Positions 8,376 to 17,132 are shown, counted from the stretch's first letter. The stretch: 64,000 bases of DNA from an uncultured Steroidobacter sp. (GCA_938008435.1 CALLKK010000012.1:62001-126000), one strand, 5' to 3'. Notes: generated from the letters alone by a model not told the origin. Program-made: numbers and translations.

Positions 8376-9113
8376 TCACACCACGGCCGCGGGCGTCGGC
8401 GACGTCATCGACGCGGCGGTGAGCGAGGACGTGAGAGCCGGCGTGCCCGGCGGAATTTCCACGGGGCGGCGTTGCGCCAGCCAGCCGACCAACGGTACCC
8501 ATTGGTCGAGGTCCTCGCGGACGAGATAGGGTTTCATCTCGAACAGGCCGATGCCGGCCTCTGCCGTGCGGATGTAGTTCTGCGAGTCGCGCAGCGTCGC
8601 GATCACCGGGATGTGCAGCGTCTCGAGAAAGCGCATCAGCGACTTGTAGATGAGCGTGTTTTTCTTGACGCGATTGGCGATGACGGCGATGCGATGCTCG
8701 TCGCGCCGGATCTTGGCGACGAGGAGCAGGTCCGAGATGCACTTCGCTGCGGCATGGATGTCGATGTCCGACGGCAGCACCGGGACGAGCACGGCCGTGG
8801 CGTTGCGCGTGATGTCCGGCAGGCGCTGCGGCTCCAGGGCCGCCGGCGTGTCGATGACGAGCCGTTCGGTGTCGGGCGGCAGGCGCATCGCGAAGCTGCG
8901 CGTCACGCGCGAGTTGCGTTCGTAGCCTGCGATACCGTGGATCGGAATGCGGTGTTTGTCGCGCTTGGCGAGCCAGCGCATGCTGGAGCCCTGCGCGTCG
9001 AGATCCATCAGGGTCGGCCGCAGCCCGGCGACCGCGAAATAACTCGCCAGATTGGTCGCGATCGTGCTCTTACCCGAGCCGCCTTTGGGATTGAGGACGA
9101 CGATCTTCTGCAT
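8376..9113 (-). CDS. ParA/MinD-like ATPase
   Basis: 245-residue deviant Walker-A ATPase. Residues 1-17 hold NPKGGSGKST with the signature Lys10 and P-loop Lys15. Residues 36-41 hold MDLDAQGS, and the switch-II region is LVIDTPAALEPQ. Such proteins form ATP sandwich dimers and position plasmids, chromosomes, chemoreceptors or cellulose/pilus machinery. No ParB-like gene or partner is adjacent, so the cargo is unknown. The last 25 residues are a low-complexity Ser/Thr/Pro/Ala tail. A near-perfect 10-base inverted repeat lies about 50 bases upstream of the ATG. Confidence 0.85.
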   Translation of the reverse strand: MQKIVVLNPKGGSGKSTIATNLASYFAVAGLRPTLMDLDAQGSSMRWLAKRDKHRIPIHGIAGYERNSRVTRSFAMRLPPDTERLVIDTPAALEPQRLPDITRNATAVLVPVLPSDIDIHAAAKCISDLLLVAKIRRDEHRIAVIANRVKKNTLIYKSLMRFLETLHIPVIATLRDSQNYIRTAEAGIGLFEMKPYLVREDLDQWVPLVGWLAQRRPVEIPPGTPALTSSLTAASMTSPTPAAVV

Positions 9114-9161
9114 GCGGGTGCGCGATCGATTTGACTAAAAGTGCTCCACAGAGCCTACGTT

Positions 9162-9185
9162 TGGTATTGCGCTGACGCAATACCA
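9162..9185. repeat. Perfect inverted repeat between divergent genes
   Basis: Arms TGGTATTGCG and CGCAATACCA with a four-base CTGA centre. It lies 49 bases upstream of the ParA-like gene and 109 bases upstream of a small membrane-protein gene on the other strand. It may be an operator for a dimeric regulator, or a leader hairpin; it lacks a U-tract, so a terminator role is unlikely. Confidence 0.6.
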
Positions 9186-9293
9186 GGACTGTGACCATGG
9201 TCACCCCATGCAATGAACCTGGCTGTGAGTCGTCTCACATCGAACGCAAATCGATCGCCGTAGAGTCGTGCGCGACAGCCGAGGTGAATGCAC

Positions 9294-9428
9294 ATGGAAA
9301 TCCTGTTGTTGTGGGTCGACGAGCTCGATGATGCCGTGCATGCCCTTCGTCATCTGGCTCCGCGGATCCTCTCGACGATCCTGCCCGTGGCGCTCGTGGG
9401 CCTGGCGGGCTTCATCTTGGTCCACTGA
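9294..9428 (+). CDS. Predicted 44-residue membrane protein
   Basis: A short reading frame beginning MEILLLWVDELDDAVHALRHL and ending with a hydrophobic segment (residues about 24-43, LSTILPVALVGLAGFILV) that could cross the membrane once. A GAGGTGA ribosome-binding sequence sits about eight bases before the ATG at 9294. The acidic amphipathic N-terminus plus single C-terminal helix resembles tail-anchored small proteins. I recognise no named family; function unknown. Confidence 0.5.
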   Translation: MEILLLWVDELDDAVHALRHLAPRILSTILPVALVGLAGFILVH

Positions 9429-9626
9429 TTCTGCCGACTAGCCTGCCGTAGGCCGCGCGCATGTGGCGCGCTCGGCCGGCGGCGTGCTTCTCGCCGTCGC
9501 GGCCGACGGCCGTTGCTCTTTCCCGCGCTCGAAGTCGCCGGGCGGCCTCTTGATTCCTGTCCGCGCCGTCCCCATACGCACCGGCTCGAATTCCCGTTGT
9601 GTGCCGGTTCGGAGGATACGAAAACA

Positions 9627-11504
9627 ATGAGCGAAGCGACGGTGGCGCAAACCCTGGGGTTTCAGGCGGAGGTCAAGCAGCTGCTCAAGCTGATGATCCA
9701 TTCGCTCTACAGCCACAAGGAAATCTTTCTCCGCGAGCTCATCTCCAACGCATCGGATGCCTGCGACAAGCTGCGTTTCGAGTCGCTCGCGCGGCCGGAG
9801 CTGATGGAGGGTGGCGGCGAGCTGGCGATCACCATCGAAACGGATCCGAAGGCACACACGGTCACCATCATCGACAACGGCATCGGGATGACGCGCCAGG
9901 AGGCGATCGAACATCTCGGCACCATCGCCAAGTCGGGGACGGCCGAATTCCTCTCGAAGCTCACCGGCGATCAAAAAAAGGACGCGCAGCTGATCGGCCA
10001 GTTCGGCGTGGGCTTTTATTCCTCGTTCATCGTGGCCGACCGGGTCGAGGTGTTCTCGCGCAAGGCCGGTGAGCCGGCGAGCGCGGGCGTGCATTGGTCG
10101 TCGCGCGGCGACGGCGAATTCACGGTGGCCAATGTCGACCTCGCGCAGCGCGGCACCAAGATCGTGCTGCATCTGAAGGAGGGCGAGCACGAGTTCGCCG
10201 ACGAGTGGCGCATTCGCGGGCTGGTACGCCGCTATTCCGATCACATCGCCTTCTCGGTACGGATGCGCAAGTCGCAGACCAGCGAAGAGCTCGAGACGGT
10301 CAATCACGCGCAGGCGCTCTGGACGCGGCCGCGCAACGAGATCAAGGACGAGGAATACAAGGAGTTCTACCGGCACATCTCCCACGATTTCGCCGATCCG
10401 CTCGCCTGGTCGCATGCCAAGGTCGAGGGCAAGAAGGAATACACGTGCCTGCTCTATGTCCCCTCGCGTGCGCCGTTCGATCTCTGGCATCGCGAAGGCG
10501 TGCGGGGGCTCAAGCTCTACGTGCGCCGCGTGTTCATCATGGACGATGCCGAGCAGTTCCTGCCCCTCTATCTACGCTTCGTGAAGGGCATCGTCGACTC
10601 GGCCGATCTGCCGCTCAACGTCTCGCGCGAGATGCTGCAGCAGGATCCGGCCATCGACTCGATGCGCACGGGGCTCACGCGCCGTGCGCTCGACATGCTC
10701 GCAAAGCTCGCCAAGGAAGAGCCCGAGAAGTACGCCACGTTCTGGAAGGAGTTCGGGCTCGTGCTCAAGGAAGGTCCGGCCGAGGATCCGGCCAACAAGG
10801 AGCGCATCGCCAAGCTCCTGCGCTTTGCCAGCACCCACACGGATCAGCAAGAGCAGAACGTCTCGCTCGACGAATACGTGGCGCGCATGAAGCCGGGCCA
10901 GAACGCGATCTACTACGTGATCGCTGATACCTTTGCCGCGGCGAAGTCGAGCCCGCATCTCGAAGTGCTGCGCAAGAAGGGCATCGAGGTGCTGCTGCTG
11001 TCGGATCGCATCGACGAATGGATGATGGATCACCTGCGCGAGTACGACGGCAAGCCGCTGCGCAACGTCGCGCGCGGCGAGCTCGATCTGAGCGGCGTGC
11101 AGACCGAAGAGGAGAAGAAGGCGCAGGAGTCGCTCTCGAAGGAGCACGAGTCGCTCATCGAGCGGATCAAGAAAGTGCTCGGCGAGCGCGTGAGCGACGT
11201 GCGCACCACGGTGCGCCTGGCGGACTCGCCCGCATGTCTCGTGCTCGGCGAGCACGACATCGGCACGCAGATGCGCCGCATTCTCGAAGCGGCAGGGCAG
11301 AAGGCGCCGCAGGCCAAGCCCGTGCTCGAGATCAATCCGACGCATCCGCTCCTGCAGCGCATGAGCGGAACCAGCGACGATGCCACGTTTGCCGATCTCA
11401 CGCTGCTCGTGTTCGAGCAGGCGATGCTGGCCGAAGGCGGTCAGCTGCCCGAGCCTGCGGTGTTCGTGCAGCGTCTGAACCGCCTGTTGCTGGCGCAGGT
11501 GTGA
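9627..11504 (+). CDS. htpG: Molecular chaperone HtpG (Hsp90)
   Basis: ATP-dependent dimeric cytosolic chaperone. 625 residues, matching E. coli HtpG (624). The start ATG at 9627 follows GGAGG 12 bases upstream. GHKL ATPase motifs are all present: FLRELISNASDACDKLR, TIIDNGIGMT, GTIAKSGT and GQFGVGFYS. The middle domain has the catalytic-loop segment DLPLNVSREMLQ. The C-terminal dimerisation domain ends at AEGGQLPEPAVFVQRLNRLL. It is a stand-alone gene; no sigma-32 promoter could be confidently identified in the 198 bases upstream, which otherwise hold nothing obvious. Confidence 0.96.
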   Translation: MSEATVAQTLGFQAEVKQLLKLMIHSLYSHKEIFLRELISNASDACDKLRFESLARPELMEGGGELAITIETDPKAHTVTIIDNGIGMTRQEAIEHLGTIAKSGTAEFLSKLTGDQKKDAQLIGQFGVGFYSSFIVADRVEVFSRKAGEPASAGVHWSSRGDGEFTVANVDLAQRGTKIVLHLKEGEHEFADEWRIRGLVRRYSDHIAFSVRMRKSQTSEELETVNHAQALWTRPRNEIKDEEYKEFYRHISHDFADPLAWSHAKVEGKKEYTCLLYVPSRAPFDLWHREGVRGLKLYVRRVFIMDDAEQFLPLYLRFVKGIVDSADLPLNVSREMLQQDPAIDSMRTGLTRRALDMLAKLAKEEPEKYATFWKEFGLVLKEGPAEDPANKERIAKLLRFASTHTDQQEQNVSLDEYVARMKPGQNAIYYVIADTFAAAKSSPHLEVLRKKGIEVLLLSDRIDEWMMDHLREYDGKPLRNVARGELDLSGVQTEEEKKAQESLSKEHESLIERIKKVLGERVSDVRTTVRLADSPACLVLGEHDIGTQMRRILEAAGQKAPQAKPVLEINPTHPLLQRMSGTSDDATFADLTLLVFEQAMLAEGGQLPEPAVFVQRLNRLLLAQV

Positions 11505-11514
11505 CGCTTGGACG

Positions 11515-11541
11515 GCTGGAGCGCTCGGCGCTCCAGCCGCA
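11515..11541. terminator. Bidirectional terminator-like hairpin
   Basis: Perfect 11-base arms CGGCTGGAGCG and CGCTCCAGCCG with a 5-base loop, ten bases after the htpG stop and six bases after the stop of the convergent FKBP gene. No U-tract is visible, so it may stabilise 3' ends or work with Rho. Confidence 0.55.
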
Positions 11542-11547
11542 TGCCCG

Positions 11548-12027
11548 TCAGGGTTGCTCGATCGCGAGCAGCTCGATGTCGAAGACGAGCGTCGAGTTGG
11601 CCGGAATCAGCCCGCCGCCCATCTCGCGTTCGCCGTAGGCAAGATGCGGCGGCACGATCAGGCGACGTCGGCTGCCGACCCGCATGCCTTGCACGCCCTC
11701 GTCCCAGCCCTTGATGACTGTTCCCGCGCCGATCGTGAAGCGGTACGGCTGGCCGCGATCGCGCGAGCTGTCGAATTTGCGGCCCTTGTTCTCTTCCGCG
11801 TACGGGTCGTAGAGCCAACCTGTGTAGTGCACGACGGCGCGTTGGCCCTGCGAGATGCCTTCACCCGGTGCGACGTGCAAGTCGATGCGTTGCAGCTCGG
11901 TGACGGTGATCGGTCCCGTCGGCAAGCGTTGCCTGCCGGACGAAGCGTCCTCGTTCGAACAGCCGACCGCGAGCGTCGCCATGAGCGCCAAGGTCAGCGC
12001 GCGCATTTTCCCGTGAAGCATGAGCAT
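11548..12027 (-). CDS. FKBP-type peptidyl-prolyl isomerase lipoprotein
   Basis: Catalyses cis-trans isomerisation of prolyl bonds. The N-terminus MRALTLALMATLAVGC forms a lipoprotein signal with lipobox AVGC, so the enzyme is probably anchored in the envelope. The FKBP domain shows AVVHYTGWLYD, GRKFDSSRDRGQPYRFTIG, VIKGWDEGVQGMRVGSRRRL, IPPHLAYGERE-type segment and NSTLVFDIELL. The first ATG is at 12027; an internal ATG at 12006 begins directly at the signal peptide and may be the real start. Length 159 or 152 residues. Confidence 0.87.
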   Translation of the reverse strand: MLMLHGKMRALTLALMATLAVGCSNEDASSGRQRLPTGPITVTELQRIDLHVAPGEGISQGQRAVVHYTGWLYDPYAEENKGRKFDSSRDRGQPYRFTIGAGTVIKGWDEGVQGMRVGSRRRLIVPPHLAYGEREMGGGLIPANSTLVFDIELLAIEQP

Positions 12028-12119
12028 CGATTCGTAGCTGGATGGTGTCGAAGCGAGCGCCGGCAGCGTGACCGGCGCGCTTTCATTTTACGGGCTGTGC
12101 TCGTCTACCGGCGCAGCGG

Positions 12120-12746
12120 TTACTTCACGCCGGGATTGATCGCATACGTGCCGGTGATGCGCGCTTCGGCGAGCACGTGCGGACGCAGCGCTTCGAGTGC
12201 TTGCGGACCGGTGAAATCGTCCGGTAGATCGAGCCGGTCGCAGTCGAGCGCATACAGCGTGAAGTGATAGCGGTGCACCCGCATGTCGTTCCACGGCGGG
12301 CACGGGCCGTCGTAGCCGCGATACGTGCCGGCCATGTCGGTGTCTCCGGCGAACCAGCTCGTATAGTCGTTGATGCCCTGGCGCGCGCCCGGCGGTCCCT
12401 TCAGGTCTTTCTTGCCGCCTGCGACGATGCCGTCCGAGCATTCGCCCGCTGCGATCTCGCTGACCGACGGCGGAATGTCGATCATCACCCAATGATAGAA
12501 ATCGGCGCGTGGCAAGCTCGCCGGTACGACACGGCCTTCTTTGTTCACGTCGTCGGGTTTGCTCGGTGCATCGGGATCGACGCAGATGAGCGCGAACGAG
12601 CGGGTGCTCGCGGGGGCGCCGGTCCATTTCAGATGCGGGTTGTGGTTTGCGGCCAAGCGGATGTGCAGCACGGGGTCGTATGCCCCGAACGCAAACTGCT
12701 CCGGAATGGGCTGATCGTTGAGAAAGCTAGCGGATGTAAGCTGCAT
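12120..12746 (-). CDS. YbhB/YbcL family PEBP-like protein
   Basis: 208-residue phosphatidylethanolamine-binding-protein fold. Conserved elements: HLKWTGAPASTRSFALICVDPDAPS (ligand-site DPD), FYHWVMIDIPPS, YRGYDGPCPPWNDMRVHRYHFTLYAL (GPCPP and HRY motifs). No signal peptide, so cytoplasmic. The biochemical role of bacterial PEBP homologues is poorly defined. It is monocistronic or shares a transcript with the FKBP gene 92 bases downstream. Confidence 0.87.
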   Translation of the reverse strand: MQLTSASFLNDQPIPEQFAFGAYDPVLHIRLAANHNPHLKWTGAPASTRSFALICVDPDAPSKPDDVNKEGRVVPASLPRADFYHWVMIDIPPSVSEIAAGECSDGIVAGGKKDLKGPPGARQGINDYTSWFAGDTDMAGTYRGYDGPCPPWNDMRVHRYHFTLYALDCDRLDLPDDFTGPQALEALRPHVLAEARITGTYAINPGVK

Positions 12747-12861
12747 GGCGGCCTCTTAGGCTCCGTCGGTTTTGGCGGAAAGTGTGCCATTCAAAGCCGC
12801 GCGAACGCCATGCAGTTCCACGGCGTTGTTGCGGTCTTGCGGTGCAGCTGCGCTGTCCGGC

Positions 12862-14076
12862 CTAGCGGGCCAGTTCGGCAAGGACCGTGCGGACGGTTTC
12901 GATCGCCCAATCGAGCTCGGGCTTCTCGATGATGAGCGGCGGCGCGAAGCGGATCACCGTCTCGTGCGTGTCCTTTGTCAGGATGCCGGCGCGCACCAGC
13001 CGCAGCGCGACGTCCCGGGCGCGGATGCGCGCGGGATCGAATTCCATGCCGCACCAAAGTCCTTTGCCGCGCACGTCGCGCACGAGCGGACAGTCGATGC
13101 GCCGCAATCCCGCGAGCAAATATTCGCCGAGCTCGGCGCTGCGGGCGACCAGATTCTCTTTTTCGAGAACGTCGAGCGCAGCGAGTCCCACTGCCGCGGC
13201 GAGCGGATTGCCGCCGAAGGTGCTGCCATGATCGCCGGGGGTGAAGACGTTCATCACGTCGCGTCTGGCGAGAAAGAGCGACACGGGCAGAAGTCCGCCG
13301 CCCAGCGCCTTGCCGAGTATGAGTCCATCCGGGCGTACGCCTTCGTGATCGCAGGCAAGCAAACGTCCCGTGCGGCCGAGACCGGTCTGCACTTCATCGG
13401 CGATCAACAGGACGTTGTGCGCGCGGCAGATCTCGGCGCAGCGCGCCAGATAGCCGGCCGGCGGAATGCGGATGCCTGCTTCGCCTTGCATCGGTTCGAC
13501 GATGAAGGCAGCCGTATTCGGCGTGATGGCGCGCTCGAGCGAATCCGCATCGCCGAACGGCACGATGCGTACGCCGGGCATGAACGGCCCGAAGCCGTCG
13601 CGATATTGCGGTTCCGTCGACAATGCGACGACGCCGAGCGTGCGGCCATGGAAATTGCCTTCGCAGGCGATGATTTCGGCGCGATCGGCGGCGACGCCCT
13701 TGACCTTGTACGCCCATTTGCGCGCGGCCTTGAGCGCCGTTTCGACCGCTTCGGCGCCGGTGTTCATCGGCAGCGCCATGTCCATTCCCGTCATCTCGCA
13801 AGCGCGCTCAAGGAACGGTTGAAGCCGATTGGTGTCGAAGGCGCGCGACACGATCGCAAGGCGCTGCGCTTGTTCGGTCAAGACGGCGACGAGCGCGGGA
13901 TGCGCATGGCCGTGGCTGACGGCCGAATACGCGCTCATCATGTCGAGGTAACGCCGGCCCGCGTCGTCCCATACGAATACGCCCGAGCCGCGGACCAAGG
14001 TGACGGGCAGGGGCTCGTAGTTGCGTGCGCAGACGTCCTTGCGAGGAGCGCGTCCGCTGAGTCGTTCTTCGTTCAT
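12862..14076 (-). CDS. rocD: Ornithine aminotransferase
   Basis: PLP enzyme converting ornithine and 2-oxoglutarate to glutamate 5-semialdehyde and glutamate. 404 residues from the ATG at 14076. Motifs: NYEPLPVTLVRGSGVFVWD at the N-terminus typical of OAT, SAVSHGHAHP, MNTGAEAVETA, CEGNFHGRT, the cofactor-binding Asp in LLIADEVQTG, and LILGKALGGG with Lys256 forming the Schiff base. Together with arginase, ornithine cyclodeaminase and ProC in this window it links arginine to proline and glutamate. It is divergent from the hydrolase gene at 14202. Acetylornithine aminotransferase is the alternative, but the N-terminal segment fits OAT better. Confidence 0.9.
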   Translation of the reverse strand: MNEERLSGRAPRKDVCARNYEPLPVTLVRGSGVFVWDDAGRRYLDMMSAYSAVSHGHAHPALVAVLTEQAQRLAIVSRAFDTNRLQPFLERACEMTGMDMALPMNTGAEAVETALKAARKWAYKVKGVAADRAEIIACEGNFHGRTLGVVALSTEPQYRDGFGPFMPGVRIVPFGDADSLERAITPNTAAFIVEPMQGEAGIRIPPAGYLARCAEICRAHNVLLIADEVQTGLGRTGRLLACDHEGVRPDGLILGKALGGGLLPVSLFLARRDVMNVFTPGDHGSTFGGNPLAAAVGLAALDVLEKENLVARSAELGEYLLAGLRRIDCPLVRDVRGKGLWCGMEFDPARIRARDVALRLVRAGILTKDTHETVIRFAPPLIIEKPELDWAIETVRTVLAELAR

Positions 14077-14201
14077 GGCGATTGCCCGGCACGCCGGGCC
14101 TGACTGCATGCGTGTGCAAATAGTGCGCAAGCATGGTAGCCGGGCACGTTTTGCCATGCCAACCGCTTCTGCATGGCGTGTCGATCCGCTACCCTCGCGC
14201 C

Positions 14202-14870
14202 ATGATGCAGACGTCCACACAAGAGAAAAGCGAAGCGGCGATCATTCCCGGTCCTGCCGGGGATCTCGAAGCCGTCATCGATTACGCACAAGGCGCCAAG
14301 GCGACCGAGATCGCCGTCGTGTGTCATCCGCATCCGCTGCATGGCGGCACGATGACGAACAAAGTCGCGCACATGTTGGCGAAGTCTTTCAATGCCGCGG
14401 GCATCACCGCGATTCGCTTCAACTTTCGCGGGGTCGGCCGCAGCGCCGGCAGCTACGCGGACGGAATCGGCGAGACGGAGGATGCGCTTGCGGTGATCGA
14501 GTGGGCGCGTGCGCGCTGGAGCGGTGCGGCGGTGTCGGTCGCGGGTTTCTCTTTCGGCGGTGCAGTGGCGATCCGTGCGGCAGCCGCCAGTCAGCCGGCA
14601 CGGCTGATCACCGTTGCGCCGGCCGTCGATCGCGTGCACGTGCCGGTCGATCGTCTGCCGCGTTGTCCGTGGCTGGTCATTCAAGGCGATGACGACGATG
14701 TCGTGACGCCCGAATCGGTCCGCACATGGATCGAGCAGCTGCCGACGCAGCCGGAGCTCAGGATGCTTTCCGGTGTCGGACACTTCTTCCACGGTCAGTT
14801 GAACCGTCTCAAAGAAACGGTGCTCGATTGGCTCGACGCACAAGGCGCATCGGGCAGGAGCGCGGAGTGA
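14202..14870 (+). CDS. Alpha/beta hydrolase (dienelactone hydrolase-like)
   Basis: 222 residues. VCHPHPLHGGTMTNKV and FNFRGVGRSAG are typical of a conserved proteobacterial hydrolase group. GFSFGG carries the nucleophile Ser, GDDDDVV the acidic residue and GVGHFFHG the His of the triad. Two adjacent ATGs (14202, 14205) could start it. No signal peptide, so cytosolic; the natural substrate is unknown. GTGA overlap couples it to the TerB-like gene. Confidence 0.85.
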   Translation: MMQTSTQEKSEAAIIPGPAGDLEAVIDYAQGAKATEIAVVCHPHPLHGGTMTNKVAHMLAKSFNAAGITAIRFNFRGVGRSAGSYADGIGETEDALAVIEWARARWSGAAVSVAGFSFGGAVAIRAAAASQPARLITVAPAVDRVHVPVDRLPRCPWLVIQGDDDDVVTPESVRTWIEQLPTQPELRMLSGVGHFFHGQLNRLKETVLDWLDAQGASGRSAE

Positions 14871-15316
14871 TCGATTCGCTCAAGAAGCTGTTCGGGCGCG
14901 AGCCGCCGGTGACGGGCGTGCTCGAGACGCGCGAGCCGATCGAGCTCGCCACGGCTGCGCTGCTGCTCGAGCTTGCGCGCGCAGACTTTTCCGAGTCGCG
15001 CGAGGAGATCGAGGCGATCCGCCATCTGCTCGAACGCCGCTTCGGGTTGAGCGGCGCGGCGCTCGATCAGCTCATCGATGACGCGCAGCGCCGCGCCGAC
15101 AACGCGGTGTCGTTGCACGAGTTCACGCACCGGCTCAATCGGGAGCTGTCCGAGGAAGAGAAGCTGACCATCGTCGAGATGCTCTGGCGCGTCAGTCACG
15201 CCGATGGCCACATCGACAAGCACGAGGAGCATCTCGTGCGGCGCATTGCAGGGTTGCTGCACATCTCGGACCGCGATCGGGTCCGCTTGAAGCTGAAGGT
15301 CGTGGTGGACGGCTGA
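14867..15316 (+). CDS. TerB-like (tellurite-resistance-type) protein
   Basis: 149 residues from the GTG at 14867, preceded by AGGAG eight bases away. It is an all-helical TerB/DjlA-N fold: a first helical repeat with LARADFSESREEIEAI and a second with WRVSHADGHIDKHEEHLVRRIAGLLHIS, the acidic D-x-D/E metal-binding pattern. The family occurs in stress and membrane-associated proteins; a true tellurite phenotype is unproven for this stand-alone form. Overlaps the hydrolase stop by four bases. Confidence 0.82.
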   Translation: MIDSLKKLFGREPPVTGVLETREPIELATAALLLELARADFSESREEIEAIRHLLERRFGLSGAALDQLIDDAQRRADNAVSLHEFTHRLNRELSEEEKLTIVEMLWRVSHADGHIDKHEEHLVRRIAGLLHISDRDRVRLKLKVVVDG

Positions 15317-15318
15317 GG

Positions 15319-15426
15319 ATGGCGGCGTTGCCGCCGGGGCGGGGTGGCATCCTTGCTCGTGCCGCATCCGGCGAGGATTGCGCCGGATACGTGCATCGAG
15401 ACGGAGCGCGCGCGAGGCGCGCTCCG
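15319..15426. terminator. Cluster of hairpins between convergent terB-like and HU genes
   Basis: Three stem-loops are packed into this gap. One has arms GGCGGC/GCCGCC around 15321-15335. A second, at 15366-15388, has arms ATCCGGCG and CGCCGGAT. The third, at 15402-15426, has arms CGGAGCGCGC and GCGCGCTCCG. The last is 14 bases from the HU stop codon and most likely ends the HU transcript; none has a long U-tract. Confidence 0.5.
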
Positions 15427-15439
15427 GCGGGGGAAATGA

Positions 15440-15751
15440 TTAGTTCACCATTTCCTTCAGGTTCTTGAGCGGAGCGATGCGCACCTTCTTGGAGGCGGGC
15501 TTCGCCTTGAAGATCATCTTCTCGCCGGTGAAGGGGTTGATGCCTTCACGGGCCTTCGTGGCGGGCTTCTTCACGACCTTCATCTTCAGCAGGCCGGGCA
15601 GGGTGAACAGGCCCGAGCTACGCAGGCTCTTCCGCACGACGCCGCTGAGCGATTCGAACACATCGGCGACCTGCTTCTTCGCAAGGCCCGTGTCCTTAGA
15701 AATCTGCGCAAGGATCTCCGACTTAGTCGGCGCTGCGTTTTTCTTTGCCAT
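15440..15751 (-). CDS. HU-family DNA-binding protein
   Basis: 103-residue nucleoid protein. Starts MAKKNAAPTKSEILAQIS, has dimerisation helices (TGLAKKQVADVFESL) and the DNA-wrapping arm segment AREGINPFTGEKMIFKAKPASKKVRI with the conserved Pro-containing tip. It is a little longer than E. coli HU (90 residues) because of a Lys/Ala-rich N-terminal extension. Strong leader CACACAGGAGA before the ATG at 15751. Typical HU genes are highly expressed. Confidence 0.92.
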   Translation of the reverse strand: MAKKNAAPTKSEILAQISKDTGLAKKQVADVFESLSGVVRKSLRSSGLFTLPGLLKMKVVKKPATKAREGINPFTGEKMIFKAKPASKKVRIAPLKNLKEMVN

Positions 15752-15941
15752 TTAAATGATCTCCTGTGTGAGTGACGAATCGCGCCGTCTTATGCCGAGC
15801 GGTCGCGGACGAAATGCAAGTCGCGCGGGAAAATAGCACAAGATTTGCCGCGGATTAAGCAGCGCCGCGCTTTTTTTTGCCTATTTTTTAAGGCTCGGAC
15901 GCTCTTGCCGGTTCGTCGAGTCGCCGTTTCACGGCACTCCG

Positions 15942-16433
15942 TCAACCCGCTTGGAACTCGCGCTTGAGCTTGGCCGTGATCGGCGTCGTCTCGCCTGCCG
16001 GCGTCACCGAGATGTCGAAGACCAGGATCTCGGTACCGGAAATCGACAGCTCGCCGATGTAATAGATCGCATCCCCTTCCGAAACGCGGCGCATCTCCAG
16101 GTTCTTGAGCTGGCCGTTGAGATTGTAAGCGTCGACCTGAACGTCGCCTTCGACCGGCTTGCGGGGGGTATGCGGCGCCTGCCGCTTGAGGATCGTGACG
16201 TTGAGCATCACGCGGTTGCTGCTGCGGCGGATGCCGTAGGCGCGAGCGACCTCCGGGGTGAGCTGATCGGTGCGCAACGCGTTGAAGTGCACCTCGTAAT
16301 CGCCTTCTTCTTTGAAGGTCTGTTCTGCGGGCATCGCGGGCGCGACCGTACGTCGGGCATCGCTCCCGCACCCGCTCAGAAGGAGGAGCGCTGCACAGAC
16401 CGGGAAAACAAGGGCGGATCGTGTTCTCGTCAT
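15942..16433 (-). CDS. DUF4426 family lipoprotein
   Basis: 163 residues. The signal MTRTRSALVFPVCAALLLLSGC ends in a lipobox (LSGC). The mature part shows GDYEVHFNALRTDQLTPEVARAYGI, NRVMLNVTILKR and the C-terminal beta strands of DUF4426. The family lies downstream of yggT in Pseudomonas-type genomes, as here, and its function is unknown. Last gene of the yggS-proC-yggT-DUF4426 run; gap of 85 bases to yggT. Confidence 0.85.
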   Translation of the reverse strand: MTRTRSALVFPVCAALLLLSGCGSDARRTVAPAMPAEQTFKEEGDYEVHFNALRTDQLTPEVARAYGIRRSSNRVMLNVTILKRQAPHTPRKPVEGDVQVDAYNLNGQLKNLEMRRVSEGDAIYYIGELSISGTEILVFDISVTPAGETTPITAKLKREFQAG

Positions 16434-16518
16434 GAGAGCCTCCTTCGGTACTGACCTCGCCCGGCGATTATGGACGAGGAGTGCGAACGAGCGCCGTCAG
16501 TACGTTCCTCAGCCCGCT

Positions 16519-17052
16519 TCAAGAAATGAGGATGGCGAGCGCTTGCAGACCGATGATCACGAAGAGCGCGGACAGGTCGAGCCCGGCGATCGGCGGGATG
16601 ATGCGCCGGACCGGCCGCAGGATCGGCTCGCACAGGCTCTGCAGGAGCATGGCGCCGGGGCTGTAAGTGCCGGGCGCGATCCAGCTGAGCAGCGCATAGA
16701 GCAGCACCGCGAACGTGTAGAACTGCAGAATCGTCAGGACCAGGCTGAGCAGCGCTACATAAACGAATTGGCCGAGCGTGAATACGAACGGGTAGGCGCC
16801 GAGCAGCCACAGCACCGCCGTGGCGGCGAATTGGACGACGAGCAGCGCGACGATCGAGGCGGTGTCGGTCTTGCCGATCGGCGGCAGGATCCGGCGCAGC
16901 GGCAACACGAGCGGATTGGTCAAGCGAATGACCGCCTGCGAGAGCTGATTGCGCGAGTCGGCGCGCACCATCGGCAGCAGAACGCGCAGCAGGAACACGA
17001 TTACGAGCAGGACCTGCAGGAGCGTTCTGACGATGAATATGAGAGCGTCCAT
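16519..17052 (-). CDS. yggT: YggT family integral membrane protein
   Basis: 177 residues with two YGGT repeats. Each has hydrophobic helices followed by a PLVLPLRRILPPIG or PILRPVRRIIPPIAGLD motif before the next membrane helix. About five membrane segments. The family has been linked to osmotic/ion homeostasis and to cell-envelope positioning of division factors, but the mechanism is unsettled. It is third in the yggS-proC-yggT operon. Confidence 0.9.
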   Translation of the reverse strand: MDALIFIVRTLLQVLLVIVFLLRVLLPMVRADSRNQLSQAVIRLTNPLVLPLRRILPPIGKTDTASIVALLVVQFAATAVLWLLGAYPFVFTLGQFVYVALLSLVLTILQFYTFAVLLYALLSWIAPGTYSPGAMLLQSLCEPILRPVRRIIPPIAGLDLSALFVIIGLQALAILIS

Positions 17053-17132
17053 TTCGAAACCTGCGGGGTATCGACCTTTTTCGCCTGAAGCTTAGTGCGT
17101 GTGCGCGAGACCGGTACTCGGCAGAGCCGCCA

